Made by a program: the position numbers and the translations under genes
Part shown: positions 1 through 7,865 of the stretch, piece by piece
Numbering within the stretch: the stretch's first letter is position 1
Layout: each line of letters starts with the position of its first letter
Source of the DNA: Pseudomonas sp. SORT22
GTDB taxonomy: Bacteria > Pseudomonadota > Gammaproteobacteria > Pseudomonadales > Pseudomonadaceae
NCBI RefSeq assembly: GCF_018417635.1
Contig: NZ_CP071007.1
Location: 1,302,501-1,366,500, forward strand
DNA length: 64,000 nt
Direction: 5' to 3'
Notes under the pieces: generated by a model
The model's database searches: none
Seen by the model: only the letters and a program-made list of their open reading frames with translations
Told to the model about the DNA's origin: nothing

Positions 1-624
1 GACGGTGCCAGCCGCAGCCAGCTCGACAACATGCTCAAGGCCCATGAGCAGGGCACCGGCGAACAGGTCGTGGTGGTGACCCTGGCCGACCTGCAGGGGC
101 AGAGCATCGAAGACTACGGCTACCAGCTCGGCCGTCACTGGGGCATTGGCCAGAAAGGCAAGGACAACGGCGCGCTGTTGATCGTCGCCCCCCAGGAGCG
201 CAAGCTGCGCATCGAAGTCGGCTATGGCCTGGAAGAGCGCCTGACCGATGCGCAGTCGTCGGTGATCATCAACCGCATCATCACCCCGGCGTTTCGTCGT
301 GGCGAGTACAGTCAGGGCATCGTCCAGGGCACGGCGGCGATACTCCAGGTGCTGGGCGGCAACCCCTTGGCCGAGCCTTCGCGGGCGCTGGGCAACGATG
401 GCCAGGACGGTGCGCCGGCCTGGGGCATCGGTTTGTTCATCCTGCTGATCCTGGTGGTGTTCGCCCTGCAGTCGCTGGGCCTTGGCGGCAGCGGGCGCGG
501 CGGCATGGGCGGCGGTTTCGGCGGTGGCTACGGCGGCGGTGGTTTTGGCGGCGGCGGTGGCGGAGGGGGCTTCAGCGGTGGCGGGGGCAGCTTCGGCGGC
601 GGTGGGTCGTCGGGGGGCTGGTAA
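1..624 (+). CDS. TPM-domain (YgcG-type) protein with glycine-rich tail, 5' end outside window
   Basis: The reading frame is open from base 1 without a start, so the gene begins upstream; an internal ATG lies at 31 but the residues before it continue the same domain. The visible part starts inside a TPM domain (TLP18.3/Psb32/MOLO-1 family), with the stretch VVVVTLADLQGQSIEDYGY and the later GYGLEERLTD typical of it. One hydrophobic segment follows (around GLFILLILVVFAL), then a C-terminus of almost pure Gly with scattered Ser/Phe. Such proteins are normally exported and anchored in the inner membrane by this C-terminal helix. The molecular role is not established in bacteria; folding or repair of membrane complexes is assumed from plant homologues. 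It is followed after 26 bases by a second TPM protein, so the two are probably one operon. Confidence 0.85.
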   Translation, partial: DGASRSQLDNMLKAHEQGTGEQVVVVTLADLQGQSIEDYGYQLGRHWGIGQKGKDNGALLIVAPQERKLRIEVGYGLEERLTDAQSSVIINRIITPAFRRGEYSQGIVQGTAAILQVLGGNPLAEPSRALGNDGQDGAPAWGIGLFILLILVVFALQSLGLGGSGRGGMGGGFGGGYGGGGFGGGGGGGGFSGGGGSFGGGGSSGGW

Positions 625-650
625 ATGAACAACAACGGGTAGCGCAGCGC

Positions 651-1268
651 ATGACTTTGCTCACTGAACAACAACAGCGCCAGGTCGCTGAAGCCATTGC
701 CCGGGTCGAGCGGCATACCGATGCCGAACTGGTCACGGTGCTGGCCAGCCGCGCCGACGACTATGCCTATATCCCCTTGCTGTGGGCCAGCCTGCTGGCC
801 CTGGTGGTGCCGGGCGTCGTCCATTACCTCAGCGGCTGGATGAGCGTGCACAGTTTGCTGATCGTGCAGTGGCTGACCTTTATTGCCTTGTGCCTGCTGT
901 TTCGCATCCCGTCGCTGACCACCCGCCTGATTCCGCGCTCGGTGCGCCACTGGCGCGCGGCGAACCTGGCCCGCCGGCAGTTTCTCGAACAGAACCTGCA
1001 CCACACCGTGGGTGGCACCGGCATGCTGATCTTTGTCAGCGAGGCCGAGCGCTATGTCGAGATTCTCGTCGATGAAGGCATCTCCCGGCACCTGGACAAC
1101 AAGGTCTGGGACGCGATCGTCAAGCGCTTTACCGCACAGGTGCGCCAGGGCCAGACGCTGCAGGGGTTCGTCAGTTGCATCGAGGCCTGCGGCGAGCTGC
1201 TGCGCACCCATGTGCCGCAGACTCACGAGCGCAACGAGCTGCCCAACCGCCTGGTGGTGCTCGGTTAG
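651..1268 (+). CDS. TPM-domain membrane protein
   Basis: A 205-residue protein with a TPM-type domain split by membrane segments: the N-terminal part (VERHTDAELVTVLASRADDY) resembles the TPM core, two hydrophobic helices follow near residues 42-85 (LLWASLLALVVPGVVHYL and LLIVQWLTFIALCLLF), and the C-terminal half has GMLIFVSEAERYVEILVDEGI, the usual second half of the fold. It lies 26 bases downstream of the Gly-rich TPM protein, and pairs of this kind (often with a LemA gene upstream, outside this window) are common in Pseudomonas. Function is unknown; membrane protein quality control is a guess from the family. Confidence 0.85.
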   Translation: MTLLTEQQQRQVAEAIARVERHTDAELVTVLASRADDYAYIPLLWASLLALVVPGVVHYLSGWMSVHSLLIVQWLTFIALCLLFRIPSLTTRLIPRSVRHWRAANLARRQFLEQNLHHTVGGTGMLIFVSEAERYVEILVDEGISRHLDNKVWDAIVKRFTAQVRQGQTLQGFVSCIEACGELLRTHVPQTHERNELPNRLVVLG

Positions 1269-1377
1269 CCGCGGCGGCATCGGTCGACAAAAGCTGTGCA
1301 GGGAAAGCGCATCCACGTAAAATTCCCGGCACTGCGCATCCCTGCGCCCCCTCCGCAACCCGAGGCACCCTTTCCCG

Positions 1378-2595
1378 ATGTCCGATTCCCCCACCGCCCA
1401 GGCCGCGCCGGATGCGCGTGCGCAGTTTCTGAGCCTGCTCGCCACCAGCCTGGAACAGAACGCCCTGATCAAGCTGGTGCTGGCGCGCCATGTCGGCAAC
1501 GAAGAAACCCTGCAGCGCATCATCGCCAAGCCGCTGACAGTCAAGGGCCAGGCTTGCGTGTCGTTCGTCTACCGCTACAAGACCCGCGACATCACCCGCA
1601 ACCTGGGCAACGATGAAGCCCTGGCGCTGGTCGATGAGCTGCTGCCGGCGTCGTTTCGCAACGCCCATCTGCTCAGCCTCAGCGACGAAGCGCAGCTGGA
1701 ATTCAGCAAGAAGGGCAAGCCGATGCTCCATCGCAGCGCCGTGCAGCAGGCGCGCCAGGCGCCGGCCGGGGAGCATGACCGCGAGAAAAAGCGCTACCTG
1801 GAGCTGAGCCGGCCGTTCTTGCACGACCTGGGCGTGACCGACAAGCAGCAGGCGCTGATCCCGGCGATGTCGCGCAAGTGGAAGCAGATCAACAAGTTCA
1901 TCGAAGTGTTTTCCCATGCCCTGAATTCGGCGCCGCTGGCCGCCGACCAGACGCTGCGGGTGGCCGACTTCGGCTCGGGCAAGGGCTACCTGACTTTCGC
2001 CATCCACGATTACCTGCGCAATACCCTGCAGCGCGAGGCGCAGGTTACCGGCGTCGAACTGCGCGCGGACATGGTCGAGCTGTGCAACGCCGCGGCCTCG
2101 CGCCTGGAGCACCCGGGCCTGGTGTTCGAATGCGGTGACGTGCGCAGTGTGGTGCCCAGCGCCATCGAGGTGATGATCGCCTTGCATGCCTGCGATATCG
2201 CCACCGATTACGCGATTCATACCGGCATTCGTTGCGGCGCGGCGATCATCATGTGCTCGCCGTGCTGCCACAAGCAGATCCGCCCGCAACTGCACAGCCC
2301 AGGCTTGCTCAAGCCGATGCTGCAGTACGGATTGCACCTGGGCCAGCAGGCCGAGATGCTCACCGACAGCTTGCGCGCCTTGTACCTGGAAGCCTGCGGT
2401 TACGAAACCAAGGTTTTCGAGTTCATTTCCCTGGAGCACACCAACAAGAACAAGATGATCCTGGCGGTCAAGCGCCAGGCACCGGTTGAGGCTTCAGCAT
2501 TGTTGGAGAAGATCCAGCAGCTCAAGGACTTCTACGGGGTCAAGGAGCATTGCCTGGAGACCTTGTTGCGCGCCGATGGCTTGATTCCTGCCTGA
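1378..2595 (+). CDS. Class I SAM-dependent methyltransferase
   Basis: A 405-residue cytosolic protein. The Rossmann-type SAM-binding motif I is visible as VADFGSGKGYLTFAIHDYL at about residues 197-215, followed by the acidic end of strand 2 (VTGVELRADMVEL) and motif IV-like IALHACDIATDYAI. A conserved CSPCCHKQIRPQL segment near residue 300 is characteristic of the methyltransferase group related to eukaryotic METTL25/GSTCD-type proteins; a substrate cannot be read from the sequence. The N-terminal 180 residues are less conserved and may bind substrate. The gene stands alone between the TPM pair and a converging EamA gene. Confidence 0.8.
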   Translation: MSDSPTAQAAPDARAQFLSLLATSLEQNALIKLVLARHVGNEETLQRIIAKPLTVKGQACVSFVYRYKTRDITRNLGNDEALALVDELLPASFRNAHLLSLSDEAQLEFSKKGKPMLHRSAVQQARQAPAGEHDREKKRYLELSRPFLHDLGVTDKQQALIPAMSRKWKQINKFIEVFSHALNSAPLAADQTLRVADFGSGKGYLTFAIHDYLRNTLQREAQVTGVELRADMVELCNAAASRLEHPGLVFECGDVRSVVPSAIEVMIALHACDIATDYAIHTGIRCGAAIIMCSPCCHKQIRPQLHSPGLLKPMLQYGLHLGQQAEMLTDSLRALYLEACGYETKVFEFISLEHTNKNKMILAVKRQAPVEASALLEKIQQLKDFYGVKEHCLETLLRADGLIPA

Positions 2596-2630
2596 ATCAT
2601 CGGGACGCCTTGACTTGACCCGCGATCGCG

Positions 2631-3524
2631 TCAGCCCAGGCCCCGCACAGGCGCAGGCTGCACCCGGGTCTTGCGCCCCAGCACCACCGTGGCAATCACC
2701 CCGGCGGCAAACAGCCAGGTAATCGGCTCGACCTGCTCGCCAAAGAACAGCGCCGAAAAGGCGATGGTGAAGAAGATCTGCAGCAGCTGGATCTGGCTTA
2801 CCCGGGCAATGCCGCCCAAGGCCAGCCCGGCGTACCAGGCAAAGAAGCCGATGAACTGCGAGAACAGCGACACATAGCCGAACGCCCACCAGGCCTTGGC
2901 ACTTACCGGCCCCTGGTGCTGCAGGGCCAGGTAGATCACCGGCCCGAGCAACAGCGGCGCCGACAGCACCAGCGCCCAGCAGATCACCTGCCAACCGCCC
3001 ATTTCCCGCGCCAGCCGGCCGCCTTCGGCATACCCCAGGCCGCCCACGGCAATCGCCGCGAGCATCAGCAGGTCGCCGGCCTGGATCTGCCCGGCGCCCA
3101 TGATCATCGCGTAGGCCAGCACCAGCGCACTGCCCAGCGCGGCGCAGGCCCAGAAGGCTTTCGATGGCCGCTCATGGGACAACCAGGCGGCGTACACTGC
3201 CACGCATAAAGGCTGCAGGCCGTTGACCAGTGCTCCGTGGGACGCCGGCACGCTTTGCATGGCCCAGGCCGAGAACACCGGAAAGCCGAGGATCACCCCC
3301 AGCGCTACCAGGCTCAGGCCCTTGATCTGCGCCCAGGTTGGCCATTTTTCCCGGCGCCAGAGCAGCAGCGCCGCAGCCGGGATCGCCGCCAGCAAGGCCC
3401 GCCCCAGGCCGTTGAGCAAGGGGTGTAGCTCCTGCACGACGATGCGCGTCATGGGCAGGGTCAGGCTGAAAATAATCACACCGAGAAGGCCAAGGGCCAT
3501 CCCGGTGTTTTCGCGGCTGGACAT
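2631..3524 (-). CDS. EamA/DMT-family transporter
   Basis: A 297-residue integral membrane protein with about ten hydrophobic helices and the two-fold EamA repeat of drug/metabolite transporters (RhaT/YdcZ-like): the first repeat starts at GLLGVIIFSLTLPMTRIVV, the second near GDLLMLAAIAVGGLGYAEGG. This family exports amino acids, nucleotides or small metabolites; the substrate here is not determinable. It converges with the methyltransferase gene (36 bases between the stop codons). The start ATG at 3524 gives the usual family length. Confidence 0.85.
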   Translation of the reverse strand: MSSRENTGMALGLLGVIIFSLTLPMTRIVVQELHPLLNGLGRALLAAIPAAALLLWRREKWPTWAQIKGLSLVALGVILGFPVFSAWAMQSVPASHGALVNGLQPLCVAVYAAWLSHERPSKAFWACAALGSALVLAYAMIMGAGQIQAGDLLMLAAIAVGGLGYAEGGRLAREMGGWQVICWALVLSAPLLLGPVIYLALQHQGPVSAKAWWAFGYVSLFSQFIGFFAWYAGLALGGIARVSQIQLLQIFFTIAFSALFFGEQVEPITWLFAAGVIATVVLGRKTRVQPAPVRGLG

Positions 3525-3571
3525 ACGGAGCGCCTGTGGCAGATAAGTGCTTTCATTGAGCCACAGGGCGG

Positions 3572-3610
3572 ACGGATGATCTTGTTACAGTTGCTGACAA
3601 GTTCATCCGT
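3572..3610. terminator. Imperfect hairpin downstream of the Hxu-like receptor gene
   Basis: Arms ACGGATGA (3572-3579) and TCATCCGT (3603-3610) are perfect complements, and CTTGT/ACAAG extends the stem after one mismatch. It begins 10 bases after the stop of the minus-strand receptor gene. There is no T-run on either side, so rho-independent termination is uncertain; an RNA-stabilising hairpin is equally possible. Confidence 0.4.
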
Positions 3611-3619
3611 ACAGTTGCC

Positions 3620-6172
3620 TCAGAAGAAGCGGGTGATGCTGACCTTGGCGTTCCGGCCCTGGCTGTAGGCGTACTCGCCACTGAGTTCGGAGCGGTAGTC
3701 CTTGTTGAACAGGTTGTCCACCGTCAGGTTCACCTCGGTGCCTTTCAGGTAAGGCTGCTGCGGCTTCCAGTTGGCGAACAGGCCATGGATCTGATAGTCG
3801 TCGTTGGCATAGTGGTCGTAATAGCGATCACCCAGGGCGCTGGCCGGGCCTTCGCGGTAGTTGTCGCTCGGCAGGCGGTCGGTCTTGCGCACGAACTGCG
3901 CCTGCCAGCCGACCTTGGCGTCCCAGCTGGGGATCTTCACACCCAGGGTGGTGATCCATTTCGGTGCCGGAATGTCCTTGGCCCAGACGTCCGGCCCCCA
4001 AGGGTTGGTGTAGGCACCTTCATGGCGGCCGGTCATCCACGAGTAGGACACCGAACCGAACAGGTAGGTCGAGTCGTAGAAGCTTTCGACCTCGAAGCCC
4101 TTGATGGTCACACCCTTGAGGTTGCGGTAGTTGGACATCAGGCCTTTACCGCAGGCGTCGGAGATGCTTTCGCCCTTGGCCAGCTGTGCTTCGCAGCCGA
4201 TGCCGGTGGCCTTGAAGATCTCGTCCTTGATCTCGTTACGAAACAGCGTGGTGCGGATCTGCATGCTGTCGTCAGCGGTGAAGACGTTGGCAAAGTCGGT
4301 GACGTTACCGGCACGCAGGGCGGTGATGCGTTCCGGGTCGAGGTTGCGGCTGCTGGCGGTGCGGCTGCCGATGCCCTGGACTTCGTATTGCTCATCAAGC
4401 ACCGGAGCGCGCCAGGTCTTGCTGTAGTCGGCAAAGAAGGCGGTGTTGGCGGTGGCTTTCCAGAACACTGACAGGCGTGGCGACCAACCGGTGTAGGTTT
4501 TTTCGCTGTAGTCGTGGCCATTCTCGGCAACGTTGTAGTACGGCGCCTGGTTCGGCTTGCCCTTGTTGGCAACATGGTCGTAGCGCAGCGACGGGGTGAT
4601 GGTCACGTCACCGAGGGTGATGGCGTCCTGGATGAAATAGCCCTGGCTGTCGACGGTGCCGCTGGGCATGAAGTACGGCTGGTAGTGGCCGTTGTTGTAC
4701 TTGGGAATCTCGTAGCTTTTGCCGGGCATCCACATCTGTGTGTCACGGTCGTGGTGGCGGATCTGAAAGCCGCTGGTGAAGGCGTGCTCCAGCGGGCCGG
4801 TGGTAAACAGGCTGGTGTTGCGCACATCGAGCATCTGGTCCTGGTATTCGGTGTCCATCTTGCGCCCGCCGGTGGACGGCTGGAAGAACGCCGTGGCATC
4901 GCGCTCATCGGTCTGCTTGGTGTCGGACTCGGAGTATTTGACCTGCAGGTCGATCAGCGGGTTGTTCACCGGCTGGTACTTGTAGGTGGTCGACCAGGTG
5001 GTGTCGGTGGTCGTGCGATTGGCCAGGAAGCGCTTGAGGGCATCCTTGTAGCCGAACCTGTTGATGTCCGACTGGGTCGGCGGCGTCGGGTAGGCGGTGG
5101 AAGAGAACGGCGCCCAGCGCTCACTTTCCGAGCGCGACCAGGAGAAGCCCAGGCTGTGCTCGTCGGTAAAGTGCATGTTGGCCTTGAGCAGCGCGCCGTC
5201 CAGGTCCAGAGCACTGTTGGGCAGGCGCTGGGGGTTGATCGGGTAGCGGCCCTCGGGGTCGGGCAGGGTACCGGCCAGTTTCATGTCATCGCCGTCGCGC
5301 TTGGTCAGGTACACCAGGGCGTCCATGCGGCCATCGTCGGTGCGACCGAACAATGCCGAGCTGTAGACCTGCTGATGGTCGTTGCTGGCATAACCATACT
5401 TGAGCATGGCGCCGCTGTTGCGACCTTCCTGGAGCAGGTCGGGGGCGTCCTTGGTGGTCATGTTGACGCTGCCGCCGAAGCCGCCGTTGCCGGTGTAGAT
5501 CGAGTGCGGGCCCTTTTCTACTTCGATGTTCTTGATCAGCTCCGGCTCGATGAAGATGGTGCCTTGCTGATAGCGCTCAAAGCCGCTCTTGGTCGCGCCG
5601 TCGACGGTCATCGGCACGTCTTCGGCATCGCCCAGGCCCCAGATGTTGATGGTCTGGCCGCCAGGCTTGGCCGAACCGCCCATGTTCACCCCGGGCAGGG
5701 TCGCGAGCACGCTGGGGATGTTGCTCGGCTGATAGCGGTCGATGTCTTCCTGGGTCAGGGTCGAGCGGCCGACGGTGCTCGGGTCGACCTGCTGGCCGTT
5801 ACCCACCACGCTCACCGCGCCAAGCTGGATGCTGTTGTCGGCGGTAGCATCGTTGTCTTCACGCAGGCGCACCACATAGGTGTTGCCGACCTTGACCAGG
5901 GCAAAGCGGCTGTTGTGCAGCAACTGGCTGATTGCTTCGAGCGGTTCGTAAGCACCTTGCAGCGCCGGGGCCTGGACGCTGTTGAGCAAGGATTCGTCAA
6001 ACAGCAGTTGCAGCTTGGCCTGCTGCGCCAGCTGGCTCAGCGACGTCGCCAGCGGCTGCGCCGGCAGGTTCAGTTGCACCGGTGCGGCCTGGGCCTGCAG
6101 GCTCAGGGCCAGGCACGCGGCCAGCAGCGAAGGACGAACAGACAACGGCTTGAAAGGAGCAAACGCACGCAA
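3620..6172 (-). CDS. hxuA: TonB-dependent heme-type receptor with N-terminal signalling (STN) domain
   Basis: Outer-membrane receptor that would import heme or a related iron source using TonB energy and report substrate to the adjacent FecR-type protein. After a signal peptide (SLLAACLALSLQAQA) comes a secretin/TonB short N-terminal domain (QLNLPAQPLATSLSQLAQQ onward), then a plug domain (IPSVLATLPGVNMGG ... EVEKGPHSIYTGNGGFGGSV) and a barrel ending in Phe-Phe (KVSITRFF). The plug and barrel resemble the hemoglobin/heme receptor group, and the sigma/anti-sigma/receptor order matches the Hxu system of P. aeruginosa; the symbol is given on that basis. Start choice: the longest frame opens at a GTG (6265) with no ribosome site and lying inside the putative promoter. 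A TTG at 6172, preceded by a G-run 7 bases upstream, gives a normal signal peptide and 850 residues. Substrate is inferred, not shown. Confidence 0.85.
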   Translation of the reverse strand: MRAFAPFKPLSVRPSLLAACLALSLQAQAAPVQLNLPAQPLATSLSQLAQQAKLQLLFDESLLNSVQAPALQGAYEPLEAISQLLHNSRFALVKVGNTYVVRLREDNDATADNSIQLGAVSVVGNGQQVDPSTVGRSTLTQEDIDRYQPSNIPSVLATLPGVNMGGSAKPGGQTINIWGLGDAEDVPMTVDGATKSGFERYQQGTIFIEPELIKNIEVEKGPHSIYTGNGGFGGSVNMTTKDAPDLLQEGRNSGAMLKYGYASNDHQQVYSSALFGRTDDGRMDALVYLTKRDGDDMKLAGTLPDPEGRYPINPQRLPNSALDLDGALLKANMHFTDEHSLGFSWSRSESERWAPFSSTAYPTPPTQSDINRFGYKDALKRFLANRTTTDTTWSTTYKYQPVNNPLIDLQVKYSESDTKQTDERDATAFFQPSTGGRKMDTEYQDQMLDVRNTSLFTTGPLEHAFTSGFQIRHHDRDTQMWMPGKSYEIPKYNNGHYQPYFMPSGTVDSQGYFIQDAITLGDVTITPSLRYDHVANKGKPNQAPYYNVAENGHDYSEKTYTGWSPRLSVFWKATANTAFFADYSKTWRAPVLDEQYEVQGIGSRTASSRNLDPERITALRAGNVTDFANVFTADDSMQIRTTLFRNEIKDEIFKATGIGCEAQLAKGESISDACGKGLMSNYRNLKGVTIKGFEVESFYDSTYLFGSVSYSWMTGRHEGAYTNPWGPDVWAKDIPAPKWITTLGVKIPSWDAKVGWQAQFVRKTDRLPSDNYREGPASALGDRYYDHYANDDYQIHGLFANWKPQQPYLKGTEVNLTVDNLFNKDYRSELSGEYAYSQGRNAKVSITRFF

Positions 6173-6236
6173 GATAAAACCCCCCAATACGGCAACAAAG
6201 GCCAGAAAAGGCCTGCAGTGATTACGCAGACGGGAG

Positions 6237-6266
6237 GAAGACGCAGGGCTGCGGAAAACCCTCACA
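6237..6266 (-). promoter_or_regulatory. Candidate iron-starvation ECF promoter of the heme-type receptor gene
   Basis: On the minus strand, TGTGAGGG is followed by CGTCTTC at the far end of a 30-base block. The same layout (TGAGGGG ... CGTCTTC, 30 bases) precedes the other receptor gene at 12367-12396. FecI-type sigma factors of Pseudomonas are known to prefer a CGTC-like -10 element. The shared block is therefore a candidate promoter for the cognate ECF sigma, by pattern only. Confidence 0.4.
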
Positions 6267-6289
6267 TGCGAATGAAAAATATTCTCAAA

Positions 6290-7243
6290 TTACTGTTTGC
6301 GTTCGATCCGCACCCGACCGTCGGCAAGGTTCACCGCCTTGATCGGCAGCAGCACTGGCAGCGCAGTGAGCAGGGCGTCAGGGTCGTTGACGTCAAGATT
6401 GCCCGAGACCTTGTAGCGGCCCAACGAGGGATCGGCGAGCAGCACCGGTGCCGTACGGTAAAGCGACAGTTCGTCGATCAGGCTGGCCAGTTCGCGGTTG
6501 CGAAAACTCACGTGGCCGCTGCGCCAGTCGGCGATTTCTGCAGCGCTCAGGTTGTGCACGTTGAGGCTGCCGCGGGCCAGGTCATAAACCGCTCGCTGGC
6601 CGGCGCTCAATAGCAGCGGCGGGCGATTCTCGCCGGGGGTTTCCAGCGCTACCTGGCCGTGGGCGACGCTGAGCACCAGCTCCTGCTGGCCACGGCGCAG
6701 GTCGAAACCGGTACCCACCACGCGTACCCGGGCGTTGCCGGCATCGACGAACAGCGGCCGCTCCTTGTCGGGCGCCACTTCGATGTACAGCTGGCCCTGG
6801 TCGAGGCGAATCAGCCGGCGTTCGTTGTCAAAACTCAGGCTCAGCCGGGTGCGGGCGTTGACGTCCAGCTGGCTGCCATCGGGCAGGGCCAGGTGTTGTG
6901 GGCGTTCGCTCTGCGCGGCCAGCTGTTGCTGGTGATGGCGGTTCGGCAGGCCCAGGTTGGCCGCCAGCAGCGCACACACCAGCCCGGCGGCGATGGCCAG
7001 GGCCGGGCGCCAGCGCAACGGTTGGCGGCTGGGCAGGGCGACCGGTTTGTTCAGGCTCTTGAGCGCAGCCAGGTCGTCCCAGAGCTGTTCGAACTGGGCA
7101 TAGGCGCGGGCATGCTCGGGGTTTTGCAGCCACTGGGCGAAGGCCTTGCGGGCTGCGCGCGAGTTGTCGTTGCGGTTACGGGTAAACCAGCTGGCCGCCT
7201 GGGCATCGATGCTGCGCTTATCGATTTCAGGAGTGGGGGTCAT
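6290..7243 (-). CDS. hxuR: FecR/PupR-type anti-sigma regulator of the heme-type receptor
   Basis: A 317-residue inner-membrane regulator. The N-terminal cytoplasmic anti-sigma domain (DUF4880-like, with AASWFTRNRNDNSRAARKAFAQWL and the HARAYAQFEQLWDDL motif) is followed by one transmembrane helix at about residues 82-100 and a periplasmic FecR domain (QHLALPDGSQLDVNARTRLSL ... LYIEVAPDKERPLFVDA, VVGTGFDLR). Its C-terminal portion is expected to contact the receptor's STN domain and so pass the substrate signal to the sigma factor. Its start overlaps the sigma stop in ATGA (7240-7243), indicating translational coupling. The receptor follows after about 120 bases under its own candidate promoter. 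Confidence 0.85.
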   Translation of the reverse strand: MTPTPEIDKRSIDAQAASWFTRNRNDNSRAARKAFAQWLQNPEHARAYAQFEQLWDDLAALKSLNKPVALPSRQPLRWRPALAIAAGLVCALLAANLGLPNRHHQQQLAAQSERPQHLALPDGSQLDVNARTRLSLSFDNERRLIRLDQGQLYIEVAPDKERPLFVDAGNARVRVVGTGFDLRRGQQELVLSVAHGQVALETPGENRPPLLLSAGQRAVYDLARGSLNVHNLSAAEIADWRSGHVSFRNRELASLIDELSLYRTAPVLLADPSLGRYKVSGNLDVNDPDALLTALPVLLPIKAVNLADGRVRIERKQ

Positions 7244-7779
7244 TCTGGCTGCTCCATGCCGTTGTCACTGTCCAGGCGATGCTTGCAATGCAGCAGGGCC
7301 GCGGCGATGTGCTTTTCCACCATGCTTACGGAAATGCCCATGCGCGTGCTGATCTGCGCCTGCGTCAAACCTTCGAAGCGGTGCAGCATAAGGGCTTCGC
7401 GGCGGCGCGGCGAGAGTTCGGCGAGGACAAGTTTCAATTGTTCCAGGCGTTGTTGCTGCTGGGCATGCTTGAGCGGGTCGCTGGCTGTGCCGGCCGGTGT
7501 CTGTTCGCTGGCCTGGGCATCCTCGTCGAGCACGCTATGGCGCACCTTCTGCCGACGCCAGTGATCGCTGAGCAGGTTGCGCGCCATCTGGAACAGAAAC
7601 GCCCGTGGTTGCTCGACCCGCGCCCGGTCGCGATAGCCCAGCCACTGGGTGAACACGTCCTGGGTCATGTCTGCCGCATCGTTGGCATTGTCCATGCGCT
7701 TGCGCAAAAAATGCAGGATGTCGGCATAGAACCCGCGGCAGGTGTCGTGGGCAAAAGGGTCGGGTTTGGGGCGCGGCAT
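7240..7779 (-). CDS. hxuI: FecI-type ECF sigma factor of the heme-type receptor
   Basis: A 179-residue ECF sigma-70 factor of the iron-starvation group. Region 2 (FLRKRMDNANDAADMTQDVFTQ, then PRAFLFQMARNLLSDHWRRQK) and region 4 (LSPRRREALMLHRFEGLTQAQIS, MGISVSMVEKHIAAALLHCK) are both complete. It should direct RNA polymerase to the receptor promoter when the receptor signals through the FecR-type partner. A Fur-box-like sequence lies about 47-65 bases upstream of the ATG, so expression is probably iron-repressed. Confidence 0.85.
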   Translation of the reverse strand: MPRPKPDPFAHDTCRGFYADILHFLRKRMDNANDAADMTQDVFTQWLGYRDRARVEQPRAFLFQMARNLLSDHWRRQKVRHSVLDEDAQASEQTPAGTASDPLKHAQQQQRLEQLKLVLAELSPRRREALMLHRFEGLTQAQISTRMGISVSMVEKHIAAALLHCKHRLDSDNGMEQPE

Positions 7780-7825
7780 GCAAGCTTTCCAGGACGGACC
7801 GGAGAGAAAGGTTGCGAATGGTATC

Positions 7826-7844
7826 GAGAATAATTGTTATTTAC
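7826..7844 (-). promoter_or_regulatory. Fur-box-like site upstream of hxuI-type sigma gene
   Basis: GAGAATAATTGTTATTTAC matches the 19-base Fur consensus at a majority of positions, including the AAT and ATT cores. It sits upstream of an ECF iron-starvation sigma gene, where Fur control is usual in Pseudomonas. Binding is not demonstrated. Confidence 0.6.
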
Positions 7845-7865
7845 CATGCCTGTTTTTGTCGCCGC

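Noticed and set aside
480..620. Gly-codon-rich stretch as a DNA repeat array
   Set aside because: It is the coding sequence of the Gly-rich tail of the TPM protein, not an independent repeat.
4514..6613. Long open frame antisense to the heme-type receptor and FecR-type gene
   Set aside because: It spans two real genes on the other strand and has no recognisable domain.
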